A stretch of DNA of 64,000 nt, from the NCBI GenBank assembly GCA_036677445.1, contig JAVBWI010000004.1, positions 365,746-429,745 on the forward strand. The letters are read 5' to 3'. The stretch is from JAVBWI01 sp036677445 (lineage in GTDB: Bacteria; Bacillota; Clostridia; Christensenellales; CAG-138). The stretch's first letter is position 1, and each line of letters begins with the position of its first letter. Shown one piece after another: positions 48,387 to 58,131 of the stretch. Position numbers and translations under genes: made by a program. The notes under the pieces were generated by a model. The model worked only from the letters and a program-made list of their open reading frames with translations. It was not told the origin of the DNA and did not search any database.

Positions 48387-50618
48387 TCAGTATTCCTTCG
48401 CAACGCCGTCCAGCATGATGCGCTGCGGCGGCCCGGATACGCGTTTGATCTCTGTTCTGTCCGCCGACACCGCCGCTTCGAACAGGCTGCCCCGGTATAG
48501 GAACCGGAAGCGATACGCGCGCCATTTGGCGGGCAGCCCAGGCGCAAGCGATACGCCCTCCCCGTCGATAACGAGCCCGGCGAAGCCGCCCAGCACGCAC
48601 AGGTATGATCCGCCGAGGTTGGCCATGTGCAGCCCGTCTTTCGTGTTGCCGTGGATGTCGTCAATGTCGAGCCGTATCGTGCGGTCGAAATACGCGTATG
48701 CCTTTTCCGTCATACCCAGCCGTGCGGCCATGATGGAGAATATGCAAGCGGAAAGCGATGAATCGTGCGTCGTGATATCCTCATAAAACGCGTATGAGCG
48801 CTCCATCAGCGCCCTCGGGTTCTCCTTCTGGAACAGATAATACGCCAGCAGCACATCCGCCTGCTTGCATACCTGATAGCGGTACAGCGTCATCGGGTGG
48901 TAATGCAGCAGCAGCGGATACTGTTCCTTGGGTGTTGCCGCAAAATCCCACCGCTTCTTGGCAAGGAAGGAGTCGTCCTGCGGCGTAATCTCGTCGCCGG
49001 GCGGGAAGTACATATTTTCATACGCCCTGCGAAAGCCCTCCGTCTCCTTATGAGTCAGCCCTGTCCTCTCGATTGCGGCGCTTTGCTCCTGCTCTGCCAG
49101 CCGCCCGTATACACGCACCGCCCACTCCAGGTTGTGCTTTGACAACAGATTGGTGTAATAGTTGTTGTTGATCAGGCACGTATATTCGTCCGGCCCGGTC
49201 ACGGTGTCGATGCGGAAGCATCCCTCGTGGAAATGCCCAATCTCCATCCACAGCCGCGCGGTTTCAAACAGTATTTCCGCGCCCTCATTGAGCAGCAGCG
49301 CTTCGTCCCCGGTAATATGGTAGTAGTTGACCAGCGCGTAGGCGATATCGGCGTTGATGTGGTACTGCGCCGCGCCGCCCGGGAAAAACGAGGAACATTC
49401 GCTGCCCGTAATGGTACGCCACGGGTACGCCGCGCCCTTGGGGTGTCCAAGCGATCGCGCGTTTTGGCGCGCTGCGTCCAGTTGCCTGTACCGGAACAGC
49501 AGCAATTCTTTTGCCGTGTGCGGAGCGGTCAGCGCGTAGAATGGATGGATGAATATCTCCGTGTCCCAGAAGTAGTGGCCCGCATATCCCTCGCCTGAGA
49601 GCCCTTTGGCCGGGATCGAGCCGCCTGCGGGCTGACCGTGGCAGATGAGCTGATAGATGCAGTAACGCAGGCTGACGTCCGCGCCGTCGTCCGCGTCGAT
49701 CTGCACGTTGGCAATTTCCCAACGCGCGTCGAGATAATCGCGCTGTCTAACATACAACACATCCATTTGTCCTGCGTCGCGGCCGGACATCTCCATCGCC
49801 GCCTGCTTGAGGTTGCCAGTATGAAGCGAGCTCACGCAGTGTATGTATTTCACAAAACGAATTTCTTCCTCCCGCGAAGCCTGCACCGTGGCGGTCGCCA
49901 CAGCGGCATCGCCGCATAGCGCATACGCCCACTCCGCCTGAACGGACACCGTATGGCGGATTCCCGTACCCACCGAGATACCCGAATGCACCGTCTCGGT
50001 CTCTAAATAAACAAAGCCGTCTGTGATATCATTTTCCATAAGACGCAGGCTCTTGTCCGTTCGGCTGTTGGTACGCGGATCCTCGCTGTCCGAATAGTTG
50101 GCGACATCGGCGCTGCATTTTGATACAAAGCGGAGCTCTCCGGAGAAATTGAGCGGCGTGACACGGCAATCAATCGTAAACAGTTCCCGCACAGCCAGCG
50201 AAGCCATGCGCGTGAACTCGATTTTCAGCCGTTTCCCTGTTTTCGTTTCCCATTCGATGTGACGGCGGCAAATTCCGTTTTTCATGTCGAGGAAACGGTC
50301 GAAGCTAAGCACAGTCCCGCAAAACAGGCTGAATAGTTCGCTCCCAACCCATATTTCGACAGTCTGAAAATCCTGAATGTTGACGATGGCCTGCTTGGTT
50401 TGCGGAAAGCCGCTGAGCTTCTCATCGTAGCAGATATCCTCCGTGTCGCTGCAGCCGTTGATGTAAGCGCCCCGGATCGTTTTATAATCCGCGCTGCCCT
50501 CCTCGAAGCAGCCGCGCACGCCGATATATCCATTGGCAGTGGTGAACACCGATTCGTTTTTGAGTAAAGCACGCGCGTTCAGGCTGCAATCCCTGACGAT
50601 CCACTTAGACTGTAGCAT
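48387..50618 (-). CDS. Glycoside hydrolase family 65 disaccharide phosphorylase
   Basis: The protein has 743 residues; AAGGAG lies upstream. N-terminal beta-sandwich (about 1-270), linker, (alpha/alpha)6 barrel (about 320-690) and C-terminal beta-sheet. The motif HYFWDTEIF and the general acid Glu478 in TGPDEYT are GH65 hallmarks. GH65 enzymes phosphorolyse alpha-linked disaccharides (maltose, trehalose, kojibiose, nigerose) to beta-glucose-1-phosphate and a sugar. A beta-phosphoglucomutase gene at 55237 fits this product. The linkage specificity cannot be told from the sequence by eye. It lies between the ABC permeases and YesL. Confidence 0.92.
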   Translation of the reverse strand: MLQSKWIVRDCSLNARALLKNESVFTTANGYIGVRGCFEEGSADYKTIRGAYINGCSDTEDICYDEKLSGFPQTKQAIVNIQDFQTVEIWVGSELFSLFCGTVLSFDRFLDMKNGICRRHIEWETKTGKRLKIEFTRMASLAVRELFTIDCRVTPLNFSGELRFVSKCSADVANYSDSEDPRTNSRTDKSLRLMENDITDGFVYLETETVHSGISVGTGIRHTVSVQAEWAYALCGDAAVATATVQASREEEIRFVKYIHCVSSLHTGNLKQAAMEMSGRDAGQMDVLYVRQRDYLDARWEIANVQIDADDGADVSLRYCIYQLICHGQPAGGSIPAKGLSGEGYAGHYFWDTEIFIHPFYALTAPHTAKELLLFRYRQLDAARQNARSLGHPKGAAYPWRTITGSECSSFFPGGAAQYHINADIAYALVNYYHITGDEALLLNEGAEILFETARLWMEIGHFHEGCFRIDTVTGPDEYTCLINNNYYTNLLSKHNLEWAVRVYGRLAEQEQSAAIERTGLTHKETEGFRRAYENMYFPPGDEITPQDDSFLAKKRWDFAATPKEQYPLLLHYHPMTLYRYQVCKQADVLLAYYLFQKENPRALMERSYAFYEDITTHDSSLSACIFSIMAARLGMTEKAYAYFDRTIRLDIDDIHGNTKDGLHMANLGGSYLCVLGGFAGLVIDGEGVSLAPGLPAKWRAYRFRFLYRGSLFEAAVSADRTEIKRVSGPPQRIMLDGVAKEY

Positions 50619-50625
50619 GTCGTCG

Positions 50626-51456
50626 TTACTCCTTTACCGCGCCTGAAACAAGCCCGGATATGATTTTCCTCTGGAATAACAGCACCAATATGAGGGTCGG
50701 TATGGCAACAATGATTGTCGCCGCGGTCACCTCGCCCCACAGTATCTGAAACTGCGTGCGCAGAAACGATATCGCGACGGGCACCGTATGATAATTCACG
50801 TTGGTGTTGAGCGTCACGGTGAGCAGATATTCGTTCCACGCGGCGATGAAGCTGATGATGGCTGCGGTGAATATGCCGGGAGCTGCAAGCGGGAACACGA
50901 TGCGCCAGAGTATCTTCATGGGTGTCGCGCCGTCAATCCGTGCCGACTCCTCGACCGATATGGGGATCTTCTTGAAATGGGACACCAGTATCCACACCGC
51001 GAGCGGCAGCGTGATCGTAGCGTAAGGCAACGACACCCAATAGCTGTTGTTCCACCCAAGCGCCATGAATATGTTGTATACCGGGCCGACAATGATCATT
51101 TGCGGGAACATCGAGACTGTGAGCACAAACCCAAGGATAAGGTTCTTTCCACGGAAATTAAACCGTGAAATCGCATAAGCCATCATCGACGATATCGCCA
51201 CCACATAGGTCATCGTGACCACCGACACGATGACACTGTTGCGTATCGACTGGCCGATGCCCTTGCCGATGATCGTACCGTAGTTCTCCAGCGTGGGGTT
51301 GCTTGTAAAGGGATTGTACGCGCCATGGCCGAACACCTCGCCGCCCGGCTTGATGGATGTGATAAGCACCCAGAAGAAAGGGAACACGATGATAATGAGA
51401 AATGCGATCAGCACGATATAAAATACCCGGTCGGTTTTGTTCAGCTTCTTTTTCAT
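50626..51456 (-). CDS. Sugar ABC transporter permease, MalG type
   Basis: The protein has 276 residues with AGGAGG. Six transmembrane helices; the EAA loop that docks the ATPase reads EESARIDGATPMKILWRIVFP. It belongs to the carbohydrate uptake transporter-1 family. It pairs with the MalF-type permease encoded 9 bp upstream. No ATPase gene is in the locus, so a shared MsmX-like ATPase elsewhere is likely. Confidence 0.92.
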   Translation of the reverse strand: MKKKLNKTDRVFYIVLIAFLIIIVFPFFWVLITSIKPGGEVFGHGAYNPFTSNPTLENYGTIIGKGIGQSIRNSVIVSVVTMTYVVAISSMMAYAISRFNFRGKNLILGFVLTVSMFPQMIIVGPVYNIFMALGWNNSYWVSLPYATITLPLAVWILVSHFKKIPISVEESARIDGATPMKILWRIVFPLAAPGIFTAAIISFIAAWNEYLLTVTLNTNVNYHTVPVAISFLRTQFQILWGEVTAATIIVAIPTLILVLLFQRKIISGLVSGAVKE

Positions 51457-51465
51457 GTTCCCCTC

Positions 51466-52701
51466 CTAGTCGTCGCTTACGACTTCCGCGCCCAGCACCT
51501 TGACGAACAGGAAAGCGATGACAGCGACCATCACAAACATCAAGATGACGATGACTGCGCCATAACCAAAATTGGTCTGCGCGAACATCTTTTTATAGGC
51601 GTATATGGAAAGCGTTTCGGTCGCGCCCCCTGGGCCGCCGTTGGTGAGCACCGCAATAAGGTCGTATACGCGGAACGCGTCAAGCGTGCGAAACAGCAGC
51701 GCCACAAGTATCGCGGGCTTGAGCAGCGGCAAAGTTACCCGGAAGAATTGCTGCCGCTTGTTCGCACCGTCGATGCGTGCGCTCTCATACAACCCTTGGT
51801 CGATGGTCTGCAAGCCGGCGAGAAGCAGCAGCGCCATATACGGCGTCGTCTTCCATACATCCGAGAGTACCGCGGAGGTCATAGCGCCCCCTGCCGAAAG
51901 AAGCATGTACTCTGGCCCCTCTATGAGGCCAAGCCTGGATATGATCAACGATATGATGCCGCTTGACCCGTCGTACAGATAACTCCATATCAGCGCCGAC
52001 ACCACAGTGGGGATTGCCCAGGGAATCAGCGCGGTTGTGCGCACAGCCCCGATGCCCTTTATTGCCTTGTTCATCACCATCGCCAGCGCCAGACCCAACA
52101 CGAACTCCAGGCTGACCGAAACCAGCGTGAACAGCACCGTGTTCCACGTCGCCGTCCAGAATCGCGTATCGCGCAGCGCGGCCACATAACCGTTGACGCC
52201 GATGAAGTTATCCGGAATGAAGCAGTCGTTCAGGCTATCCGTAATCGCAGTCATGCCCTCGCTGTTGTAAAATGCGATGTTCGGATTCCGGCCATACACC
52301 GCTTGCGTGGTCGCCTTTAGCCCGTTTATAATCATGCCCGCCCGGTCGGAGTCATCGGCCGTGAGCGTCGCCGTATCCTCTCCCGTATCGAGCCCTGCAC
52401 AGAGCGCCAGCCCCTCATCCGCCAATACGATCAACCGGTCGAAATCCGCCACGGACTGTTCATCCGCCGCCAGCGTCCTGTCGTCCCCGACAAAAAACTT
52501 GACGTATTTCATGTTTTCTTCGAACAACGAGGTATTGAACCGGTCACTTAGATACAGGCCTGCCTTTTGCGGATCGTTGAGCTGGTAATCGAAGAGCGAG
52601 TATATGCCCGTCTGCATGATGGAATACAGAGAAAATATCGTGAGTATCACCAGAACCGGGAGTATGAAGAGCAGCTCTTTGAGCTTGATTCTGTGTCTCA
52701 T
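51466..52701 (-). CDS. Sugar ABC transporter permease, MalF type, with a large extracytoplasmic insert
   Basis: The protein has 411 residues, longer than the usual 290-310. TM1 (about 10-30) is followed by about 140 residues outside the membrane (about 35-185; TLAADEQSVADF, TLTADDSDRAG), then TM2-TM6. The EAA loop is YESARIDGANKRQQFFRVTLP. E. coli MalF has a comparable P2 loop at the equivalent place that grips the binding protein. The insert may do the same here. Separated from the binding protein gene by a hairpin. Confidence 0.9.
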   Translation of the reverse strand: MRHRIKLKELLFILPVLVILTIFSLYSIMQTGIYSLFDYQLNDPQKAGLYLSDRFNTSLFEENMKYVKFFVGDDRTLAADEQSVADFDRLIVLADEGLALCAGLDTGEDTATLTADDSDRAGMIINGLKATTQAVYGRNPNIAFYNSEGMTAITDSLNDCFIPDNFIGVNGYVAALRDTRFWTATWNTVLFTLVSVSLEFVLGLALAMVMNKAIKGIGAVRTTALIPWAIPTVVSALIWSYLYDGSSGIISLIISRLGLIEGPEYMLLSAGGAMTSAVLSDVWKTTPYMALLLLAGLQTIDQGLYESARIDGANKRQQFFRVTLPLLKPAILVALLFRTLDAFRVYDLIAVLTNGGPGGATETLSIYAYKKMFAQTNFGYGAVIVILMFVMVAVIAFLFVKVLGAEVVSDD

Positions 52702-52801
52702 AGCATCGACCTTTCCATGGCGCGGCGGATATCGGCAACCTGTCGCTTGAAGAAACGGTTACGGATACCTGATCCGATGAATCGCTCCATAATCAAAAAC
52801 C

Positions 52802-52828
52802 GGGGATGCGCTTCATCAGCGCATCCCC
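52802..52828 (-). terminator. Intra-operon attenuator hairpin after the solute-binding protein gene
   Basis: GGGGATGCGC / GCGCATCCCC (10 bp, 7-nt loop), followed on the minus strand by CCGGTTTTTGATT. It lies just beyond the binding protein stop and before the permease genes, so it would make binding protein mRNA more abundant. Confidence 0.8.
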
Positions 52829-52845
52829 ACTTCGCGTCATTCTTT

Positions 52846-54117
52846 TCAGCCCAGCGCCGCCTCGATCGCAGAGACCGTGGCTGCAAGATCCTGACTTCCG
52901 GACAGGAATTTATGCGCGTTAATCTGAATCGTGTCGGACAGAGCGGAGTATTCCGCCGAAACCGGACGCGGAATCGTGTTTGCAACCGCGTTGGTAAAGC
53001 CCTCCATCGAAAGCATCTCATTTGCCGCCATGACCTCAGGATCACCCAGCAGCGTATTGAAGCCGGGTACATAGCCGCCCTGCGTGGACATGATGCGCTG
53101 GCCTTCCTCACCCGCAAGGTACTTGATGAACTCGAAGGCGCTCTCCTTGTTCTTCGATTTCGCATTGATGGCCAGCAGCCAGCCGCCTACCGTGTCGCCT
53201 TTTGGCAGCGGCGCAACCGTCACCTGATCCACCGCGATATTGGAACCCTCGCCTTTGATCATGCCGTACTGGTAAGGCCAGTTGCGCGCAAATACCGACT
53301 TGCCTTCGATGAAGCTCGTATGCGTCTCGCCTTCGGTATAGTTGAGTATGTCGACAGGTACCGCATCCGAGGCGGCAAACAGCTTCATGGTCTCAAGACC
53401 GCCTTTTAGATCGGCAAACGCGCCGGTGAATTCCGACAGGTTGCATACCAGGCCTTCATACTGTTTGGATTGGAATACAATGCCGGTCTCCGTGCCGCCC
53501 TGCCCTGCGTATTTCTCGGCCATCGCCAGCAAATCCGTCCATGTGTAATCACCCGATACAAGCTTGGCGGCATCCTCCGTACTCACAATATCGGTACGAA
53601 TGTAGAGCAGCCCAAGATCGGGAAAAAACGGCAGCACATACTGCTTGCCCTGGTAAACGCCCGACGCCATGGAACCGGCGTTGTAATCGGCCTTTTTGAG
53701 TCCTGCGTCCGCCATCATCATATCGAGCGGCTCGATAAAACCGGCGGCAGCGAATTCACCCGCCCACACAACATCAAGTGAGACGATATCATACTCCGCC
53801 GAGTCACGCAGCGAGGTAAGCAGCTGGTCATGCATCTGGCCTGAATCGTTGGTCATCTCAACCCATTCCACCTTGTAATCGCTTTGCGACGCGTTGAATG
53901 CATCGATAACCGCCTGCGTTGCAGGCGTACTGTCGGCCTGCGCCGCAAATTTGAGCACAATAGGCTCCGCCGGGGGCTCGGGAGCCTGCGGCTCGGGCGC
54001 AGCCGCGACTTCGGAGGTCGCCGCTGGAGCCACCGGAGTTCCCGATGTACTTGCACACCCGACCAATAATGTCAAGGACAGTAATGCTGCAAGAACCAAC
54101 ACCAATGTTCGTTTCAT
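52846..54117 (-). CDS. Extracellular sugar-binding lipoprotein of the ABC transporter
   Basis: The start was set at the ATG after AAGGAGTGTGTAAC (MKRTLVLVLAALLSLTLLVGC, 423 residues). Lipobox LLVGC with lipidated Cys21. A Pro/Ala/Glu-rich linker (about 24-48) precedes a two-lobed solute-binding domain (family 1), e.g. YDIVSLDVVWAGEFAAAGFIEPL. It captures an oligosaccharide outside the cell and delivers it to the two permeases. First gene of the five-gene operon; the upstream 339 bp is AT-rich. Confidence 0.92.
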   Translation of the reverse strand: MKRTLVLVLAALLSLTLLVGCASTSGTPVAPAATSEVAAAPEPQAPEPPAEPIVLKFAAQADSTPATQAVIDAFNASQSDYKVEWVEMTNDSGQMHDQLLTSLRDSAEYDIVSLDVVWAGEFAAAGFIEPLDMMMADAGLKKADYNAGSMASGVYQGKQYVLPFFPDLGLLYIRTDIVSTEDAAKLVSGDYTWTDLLAMAEKYAGQGGTETGIVFQSKQYEGLVCNLSEFTGAFADLKGGLETMKLFAASDAVPVDILNYTEGETHTSFIEGKSVFARNWPYQYGMIKGEGSNIAVDQVTVAPLPKGDTVGGWLLAINAKSKNKESAFEFIKYLAGEEGQRIMSTQGGYVPGFNTLLGDPEVMAANEMLSMEGFTNAVANTIPRPVSAEYSALSDTIQINAHKFLSGSQDLAATVSAIEAALG

Positions 54118-54456
54118 GTTACACACTCCTTTTTTGATTTTCATTAGGGCAGTCGGTAAGATGTGAATACCTGCTATTAAATCAACCTATTTTATATTAT
54201 AAAGTATACAATCCGTGCCGTATTCCAGTATTTTCATTTTAATGTAAATATGTTAATATCTTCTTTTCGCATGCGCATATGCATACAATATAAAAATTTT
54301 AACATTATTTGCAGTATTTTAGCGAAATTTCTTCCTGCATATAAATATCTTCCTTAAATGTTATATAATCATATTAACGTACATCAGTCGTCACGTTATG
54401 GGCCTGAAATATCGTAATCAAAATATTAATAAAGTTTTTTCGGAAAGGAGCCGTTT
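54118..54456. promoter_or_regulatory. AT-rich divergent control region of the disaccharide locus
   Basis: This 339-bp region between the binding protein and AraC genes is much richer in A+T than its surroundings. A TATAAT lies at 54363 on the plus strand and TATACT/TATAAT-like boxes near 54200 on the minus strand. I could not fix -35 boxes or a catabolite (cre) site. Confidence 0.4.
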
Positions 54457-55194
54457 ATGCCGCAGACGGAGTGTTTAAGCATCATCGAAAAGGACTTCTG
54501 CGAGATCAAGTCGCGCAACCTGGATACCATGTATATTCACCCGCCTTACTTTCTCGAGCGCGAAATGATCGACATGATCAAAAAAGGCGACAACAAAAAC
54601 GCGCAGCGGCTGCTCATTGAAACGAACAAGCGACAGCGCGCTCACCTGGCCGACGACCCCATCCGTTCGCTTAAGAACTCCATTATCTGCTCGTGTACGC
54701 TGTATGCGCGTGCGGCGATCGAAGCGGGCTCCCCACCCGAAGAGGCCTTCACACTGAGCGATGCTTATATCATCGCCATTGAACGCGCTGAAACAAAAAC
54801 AGATCTTATCAACCTTGAATCGGATATGCTTCGGGATTTTTGCTCGATGGTGGTTGATGTCAACGACTCCAAGTATTCCAACATCGTACTGCGTACCATC
54901 AACAACGCGAACCAGTCGCTGACGGAAAAGGTAACGCTCAAAGAACTTGCCGATAAGGTGTACGTTCATCCCAACTACCTATCGTCACTATTTAAGAAGG
55001 AAGTCAATATTTCGCTGTTCAAATACATACTCAAGCGTAAGGTGGAAGAATCGGTCTACTTCATCAAATATTCGGATATGCCGCTCGCCGATATCGCGAA
55101 CAAGTTCCATTTCTGTTCACAAAGCTACTATATTAAAACGTTCAAAAAATATCTCGGCGTGACTCCCAATTGGTACCGCCGCCCCAACGCGTGA
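54457..55194 (+). CDS. AraC family transcriptional regulator
   Basis: The protein has 245 residues; GGAAAGGAG precedes the ATG. The N-terminal 140 residues are helical (ALYARAAIEAGSPPEEAFTLSDAYI), the dimer/linker module seen in YesN-type regulators, without a cupin. The C-terminal AraC HTH pair spans about 145-243 (LKELADKVYVHPNYLSSLFKKE and PLADIANKFHFCSQSYYIKTFKKYLGVTP). It is divergent from the ABC operon, upstream of beta-phosphoglucomutase by 42 bp, and is the likely activator of both. Confidence 0.9.
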   Translation: MPQTECLSIIEKDFCEIKSRNLDTMYIHPPYFLEREMIDMIKKGDNKNAQRLLIETNKRQRAHLADDPIRSLKNSIICSCTLYARAAIEAGSPPEEAFTLSDAYIIAIERAETKTDLINLESDMLRDFCSMVVDVNDSKYSNIVLRTINNANQSLTEKVTLKELADKVYVHPNYLSSLFKKEVNISLFKYILKRKVEESVYFIKYSDMPLADIANKFHFCSQSYYIKTFKKYLGVTPNWYRRPNA

Positions 55195-55236
55195 CGGTGA
55201 CCAACTACGAAAAGGCTAAGTGAAAGGAGTACAGGC

Positions 55237-55896
55237 ATGCATATCAGGGAGGTCATATTCGATCTCGACGGCGTACTCACTACTTCCAGCCGGGAGCACT
55301 TTCTTGCGTGGGCTAAGCTGGCGGGGCAGCTTGGCGCGACGCTCTCCGTCCAGGTCTTTGATGCTGTCAGAGGACGTTCACGTATGGAATCGCTCGATAT
55401 CGTTCTTTCCGACATCGGCATGTCTGGCCGCTTCAACGACGCCGAAAAGCGGGCGCTTGCGGAAAAGAAGAACCGCATCTACGTTGATCTGATCTCGCGG
55501 TTCGACGAACGCAACCTGGAGCCCGGCGCGCTTGATCTTTTTGCCTTGCTCCGGAAAAACAGTATACGCATCGCGCTCGGCAGCGTATCGGAAAATGCCC
55601 GTTTGTTACTTGACCGAATGAAAATCACAGACAGGTTCGATTATATCGTAGATCCCGCAGCCGTTCGGCATGCCAAGCCCGCGCCGGATATTTTTCTCAA
55701 CGCGGCAGACCACTTTGGTTTCGCACACCCGCTTTGCGTCGGCATAGAGGATGCGCAGGCCGGCGTACAAGCGATTAAAGCCGCCGGGATGTTTGCAGTG
55801 GGTATCGGGAATGAACGGTTCCTGGCGGAGGCGGATATCGTCTGCGCTTCGCTGCGAGACGTGGATATATTCCGGATAGACCGCATGATAGCATAG
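55237..55896 (+). CDS. pgmB: Beta-phosphoglucomutase (HAD superfamily)
   Basis: The protein has 219 residues; GAAAGGAG upstream. HAD motif I FDLDGVLT (nucleophile Asp9, acid/base Asp11), motif II Ser in LGSVSEN, motif III Lys in RHAKPAPD, motif IV GIEDAQAG. The cap domain contains the beta-PGM-like loop AVRGRSRMESL. It converts beta-glucose-1-phosphate to glucose-6-phosphate, the step needed after the GH65 phosphorylase. Confidence 0.92.
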   Translation: MHIREVIFDLDGVLTTSSREHFLAWAKLAGQLGATLSVQVFDAVRGRSRMESLDIVLSDIGMSGRFNDAEKRALAEKKNRIYVDLISRFDERNLEPGALDLFALLRKNSIRIALGSVSENARLLLDRMKITDRFDYIVDPAAVRHAKPAPDIFLNAADHFGFAHPLCVGIEDAQAGVQAIKAAGMFAVGIGNERFLAEADIVCASLRDVDIFRIDRMIA

Positions 55897-55946
55897 GCCG
55901 ACCAGGATTGCAGCCTTCGCTTTACGGTTGGTGGCTGTGTGAAACC

Positions 55947-56303
55947 TCAAAATTCCGCCTCGCAGCCGATCTCTTTGCTGATCTGGCGGGCAGCGGCCAC
56001 CATTTTTCGGATGTAATGCTCCATAGTGGCCGCGTTGATATTTGCTTTTGGCCCTGAAATGCCGATACTGTAGCGCACGCTGTTGCGGTAATCGTATATG
56101 GGCAGCGCCAGGCACCGCACGCCGGGGGACATTTCTTCATCATCGAGCACATAGCCCTGTGTGCGAATCTTATGGTTCCCTGCCGGCCAAAAACCATATT
56201 TCACCGACGCCACATAAAAGGAGCGATATACGATAGGCGGCAGCGAGAGCTCTGCTTGCCAACCGTCAGCTTGTTGCCGCGCTTCGCCCTGCGATACGGC
56301 CAA
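55947..56303 (-). pseudogene. IclR family regulator, C-terminal remnant
   Basis: About 100 C-terminal residues of an IclR effector domain remain: RTQGYVLDDEEMSPGVRCLALPIYDYRN and SIGISGPKANI match the family pattern (GYxxDDEExxxGVxCIAxPI). The N-terminal winged HTH and the first part of the effector domain are missing. The frame begins inside the 3' end of the flavin reductase gene, which shows where the truncation happened. No RBS is apparent. Confidence 0.75.
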
Positions 56304-58035
56304 ACACTACGCTGTCGGTAAGCGCGGCGGAACCAAGCCGGTTCGCTCCATGGATACCGCCCGTTACCTCGCCCGCAGCATAAAGCCCGGGAATGGCGTT
56401 ACCGTCCGTATCCAGCACACGGGCATGTTCATCGATTTCCACACCGCCCATCGTATGGTGAACGGAGGCCACAATAGAAAACATAAAATACTGCCCTTCA
56501 CTCATGGGCACAGGCTGCTCCCGCCCGAAATCGGTATCTTCGCCGCGCGAGGCCAACGCATTATACCGCTCTACGGTTTTTGCGAGCGAGCCGGAAGGTA
56601 TGGCAAAATAATCCGCGCACTGCGCAAGCGTGCCTTTTATAAGCACAGCCTGATCCCGACAGCGCGCTATTTCTTCGGCATATCTGGTTTCCAGCCGCAG
56701 CAATTCGACGGTGCGCGAATCCACAAGCTCATACACGGTCTGGCCCGGCTGGCGCAATATGGCGGCGGAAAGCTCGTCGCGCATGGCGCGTTCGTTCACA
56801 AAACGGTTCCCTTCTTGATTGATCAGCAGAGCGCTTCCGTTCAGCCTCGCATGGTCGATTTGGTAAATGCTTCCCGTGGCCGGGTTGCTGATAGGATAGA
56901 GTTGAATGTATTCCATACCTACAAGGTTCGCACCAACCTCCTGCGCCATGCGGATACCATCCCCGGTATTGGCTGGGGAATTGGTGGAAGGCAGCGAATC
57001 GCTAAGGTTGTTCCAATACCTGTCGTACCGCTCGCACATTGCAAGGTTTGCTCCAAAGCCGCCGCAAGTCAATATAACGCCTTTGGAGGCGTTGTAGCGC
57101 AGCGTTTTATCCCCCCTTTCAGCCAATACGCCGGTCACTCTTCCTCCCTCGCCGCATTCGAGCGCCGTGGCGCGGGTCGTATAATGCACCCGCACCCCCA
57201 TGGCTTCCGCCTTGGCAAGCAGCGTATCAATAAGCTGCGCTCCGCTTCCTTCGGTACATAACGTGCGCGCAACGGTATGCCCTTCGTACCAAAGCTGATC
57301 GGGTAAAAACCGGACGCCTACCGTGTCCCTGAGCCAATATGCATCAGCAAGCGCGTTTTCCGTCAGCAGCCTGATCAGCGAGGGCTTCCCCAGCCTGCCG
57401 CCGCCCTCATAAACATCCGAATAAAAGATATCCGTGCTGTCGCTTGTGGTGCCTTCGGCAAGCTGCACCCAGTTGCCGGGGGCGCTGTATCCGCCACCGG
57501 ACATACGGGTATTGCCGCCGGTAAACGACATTTTCTCCAGCACGATGATGTTTTCAACGCCGAGGCTCCTGGCCTCGATAGCGGCGCAAAGCCCGGCGCT
57601 GCCGGCGCCGATGATGACAATATCACATTCATATTCCGTTTCTTCTGATCTTTGAAGTGCAGCAGGGGCCGAAAGGAATTGCGCGTGCAGCCCCGCCTGG
57701 GAAAGCGCATCCTCCACCGCCGCCAAAAAACCTTGGGTTACTTCGTCAGTATTTACGTCGAGAGAATTTTTTGCGATAATGCTGTCGCTAAGGTTAATGG
57801 CGGCTTTTTCAAACCCGTTCGCTTCATGATGAGAGATCAGTTCTATATGCCGGATATACCCGCTATTGAGTTCAACCTCCACAACGATCTCGCCGCTCAT
57901 GCCTTCCGCCGTTCCCCGGAATATGCCGTCCTGCGCCATAGCCGCATCTTCATCCGAAGCAGCAATCAAAGCCCGGCCGCATCCTGCCAGTATAACCATG
58001 CCGATGCAAAACAGCCATGCTATATACTTTTTCAT
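56266..58035 (-). CDS. Lipoprotein flavin reductase with a degenerate FMN-binding domain
   Basis: The start was chosen at the ATG after GGAGGACAAG (MKKYIAWLF, 589 residues). Lipobox ILAGC. The FMN-binding-like domain (about 35-115) has lost the flavinylation motif: where relatives read VDAVSGATxTS this reads LDVNTDEVTQG. The FAD domain (about 135-589, GAGSAGLCAA) keeps VHHTMGGVEID and the C-terminal GEVTGGIHGANRLG, typical of fumarate, urocanate and similar reductases. Without covalent FMN it needs another electron donor. It is divergent from a two-component system, and a related enzyme lies at 60733. Confidence 0.88.
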   Translation of the reverse strand: MKKYIAWLFCIGMVILAGCGRALIAASDEDAAMAQDGIFRGTAEGMSGEIVVEVELNSGYIRHIELISHHEANGFEKAAINLSDSIIAKNSLDVNTDEVTQGFLAAVEDALSQAGLHAQFLSAPAALQRSEETEYECDIVIIGAGSAGLCAAIEARSLGVENIIVLEKMSFTGGNTRMSGGGYSAPGNWVQLAEGTTSDSTDIFYSDVYEGGGRLGKPSLIRLLTENALADAYWLRDTVGVRFLPDQLWYEGHTVARTLCTEGSGAQLIDTLLAKAEAMGVRVHYTTRATALECGEGGRVTGVLAERGDKTLRYNASKGVILTCGGFGANLAMCERYDRYWNNLSDSLPSTNSPANTGDGIRMAQEVGANLVGMEYIQLYPISNPATGSIYQIDHARLNGSALLINQEGNRFVNERAMRDELSAAILRQPGQTVYELVDSRTVELLRLETRYAEEIARCRDQAVLIKGTLAQCADYFAIPSGSLAKTVERYNALASRGEDTDFGREQPVPMSEGQYFMFSIVASVHHTMGGVEIDEHARVLDTDGNAIPGLYAAGEVTGGIHGANRLGSAALTDSVVFGRIAGRSAATS

Positions 58036-58131
58036 CTTGTCCTCCATGACGGCGAACTTTTACGCAACGTTGCCATTATTACATTTTTATTATATGATTT
58101 GCTTATCCGTATGAAAAGAAGGAAATACAGG

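Noticed and set aside
47725..54117. A complete ABC transporter with its own ATPase
   Set aside because: No gene with Walker A and the ABC signature lies in the operon; a shared MsmX-like ATPase is the likely partner.
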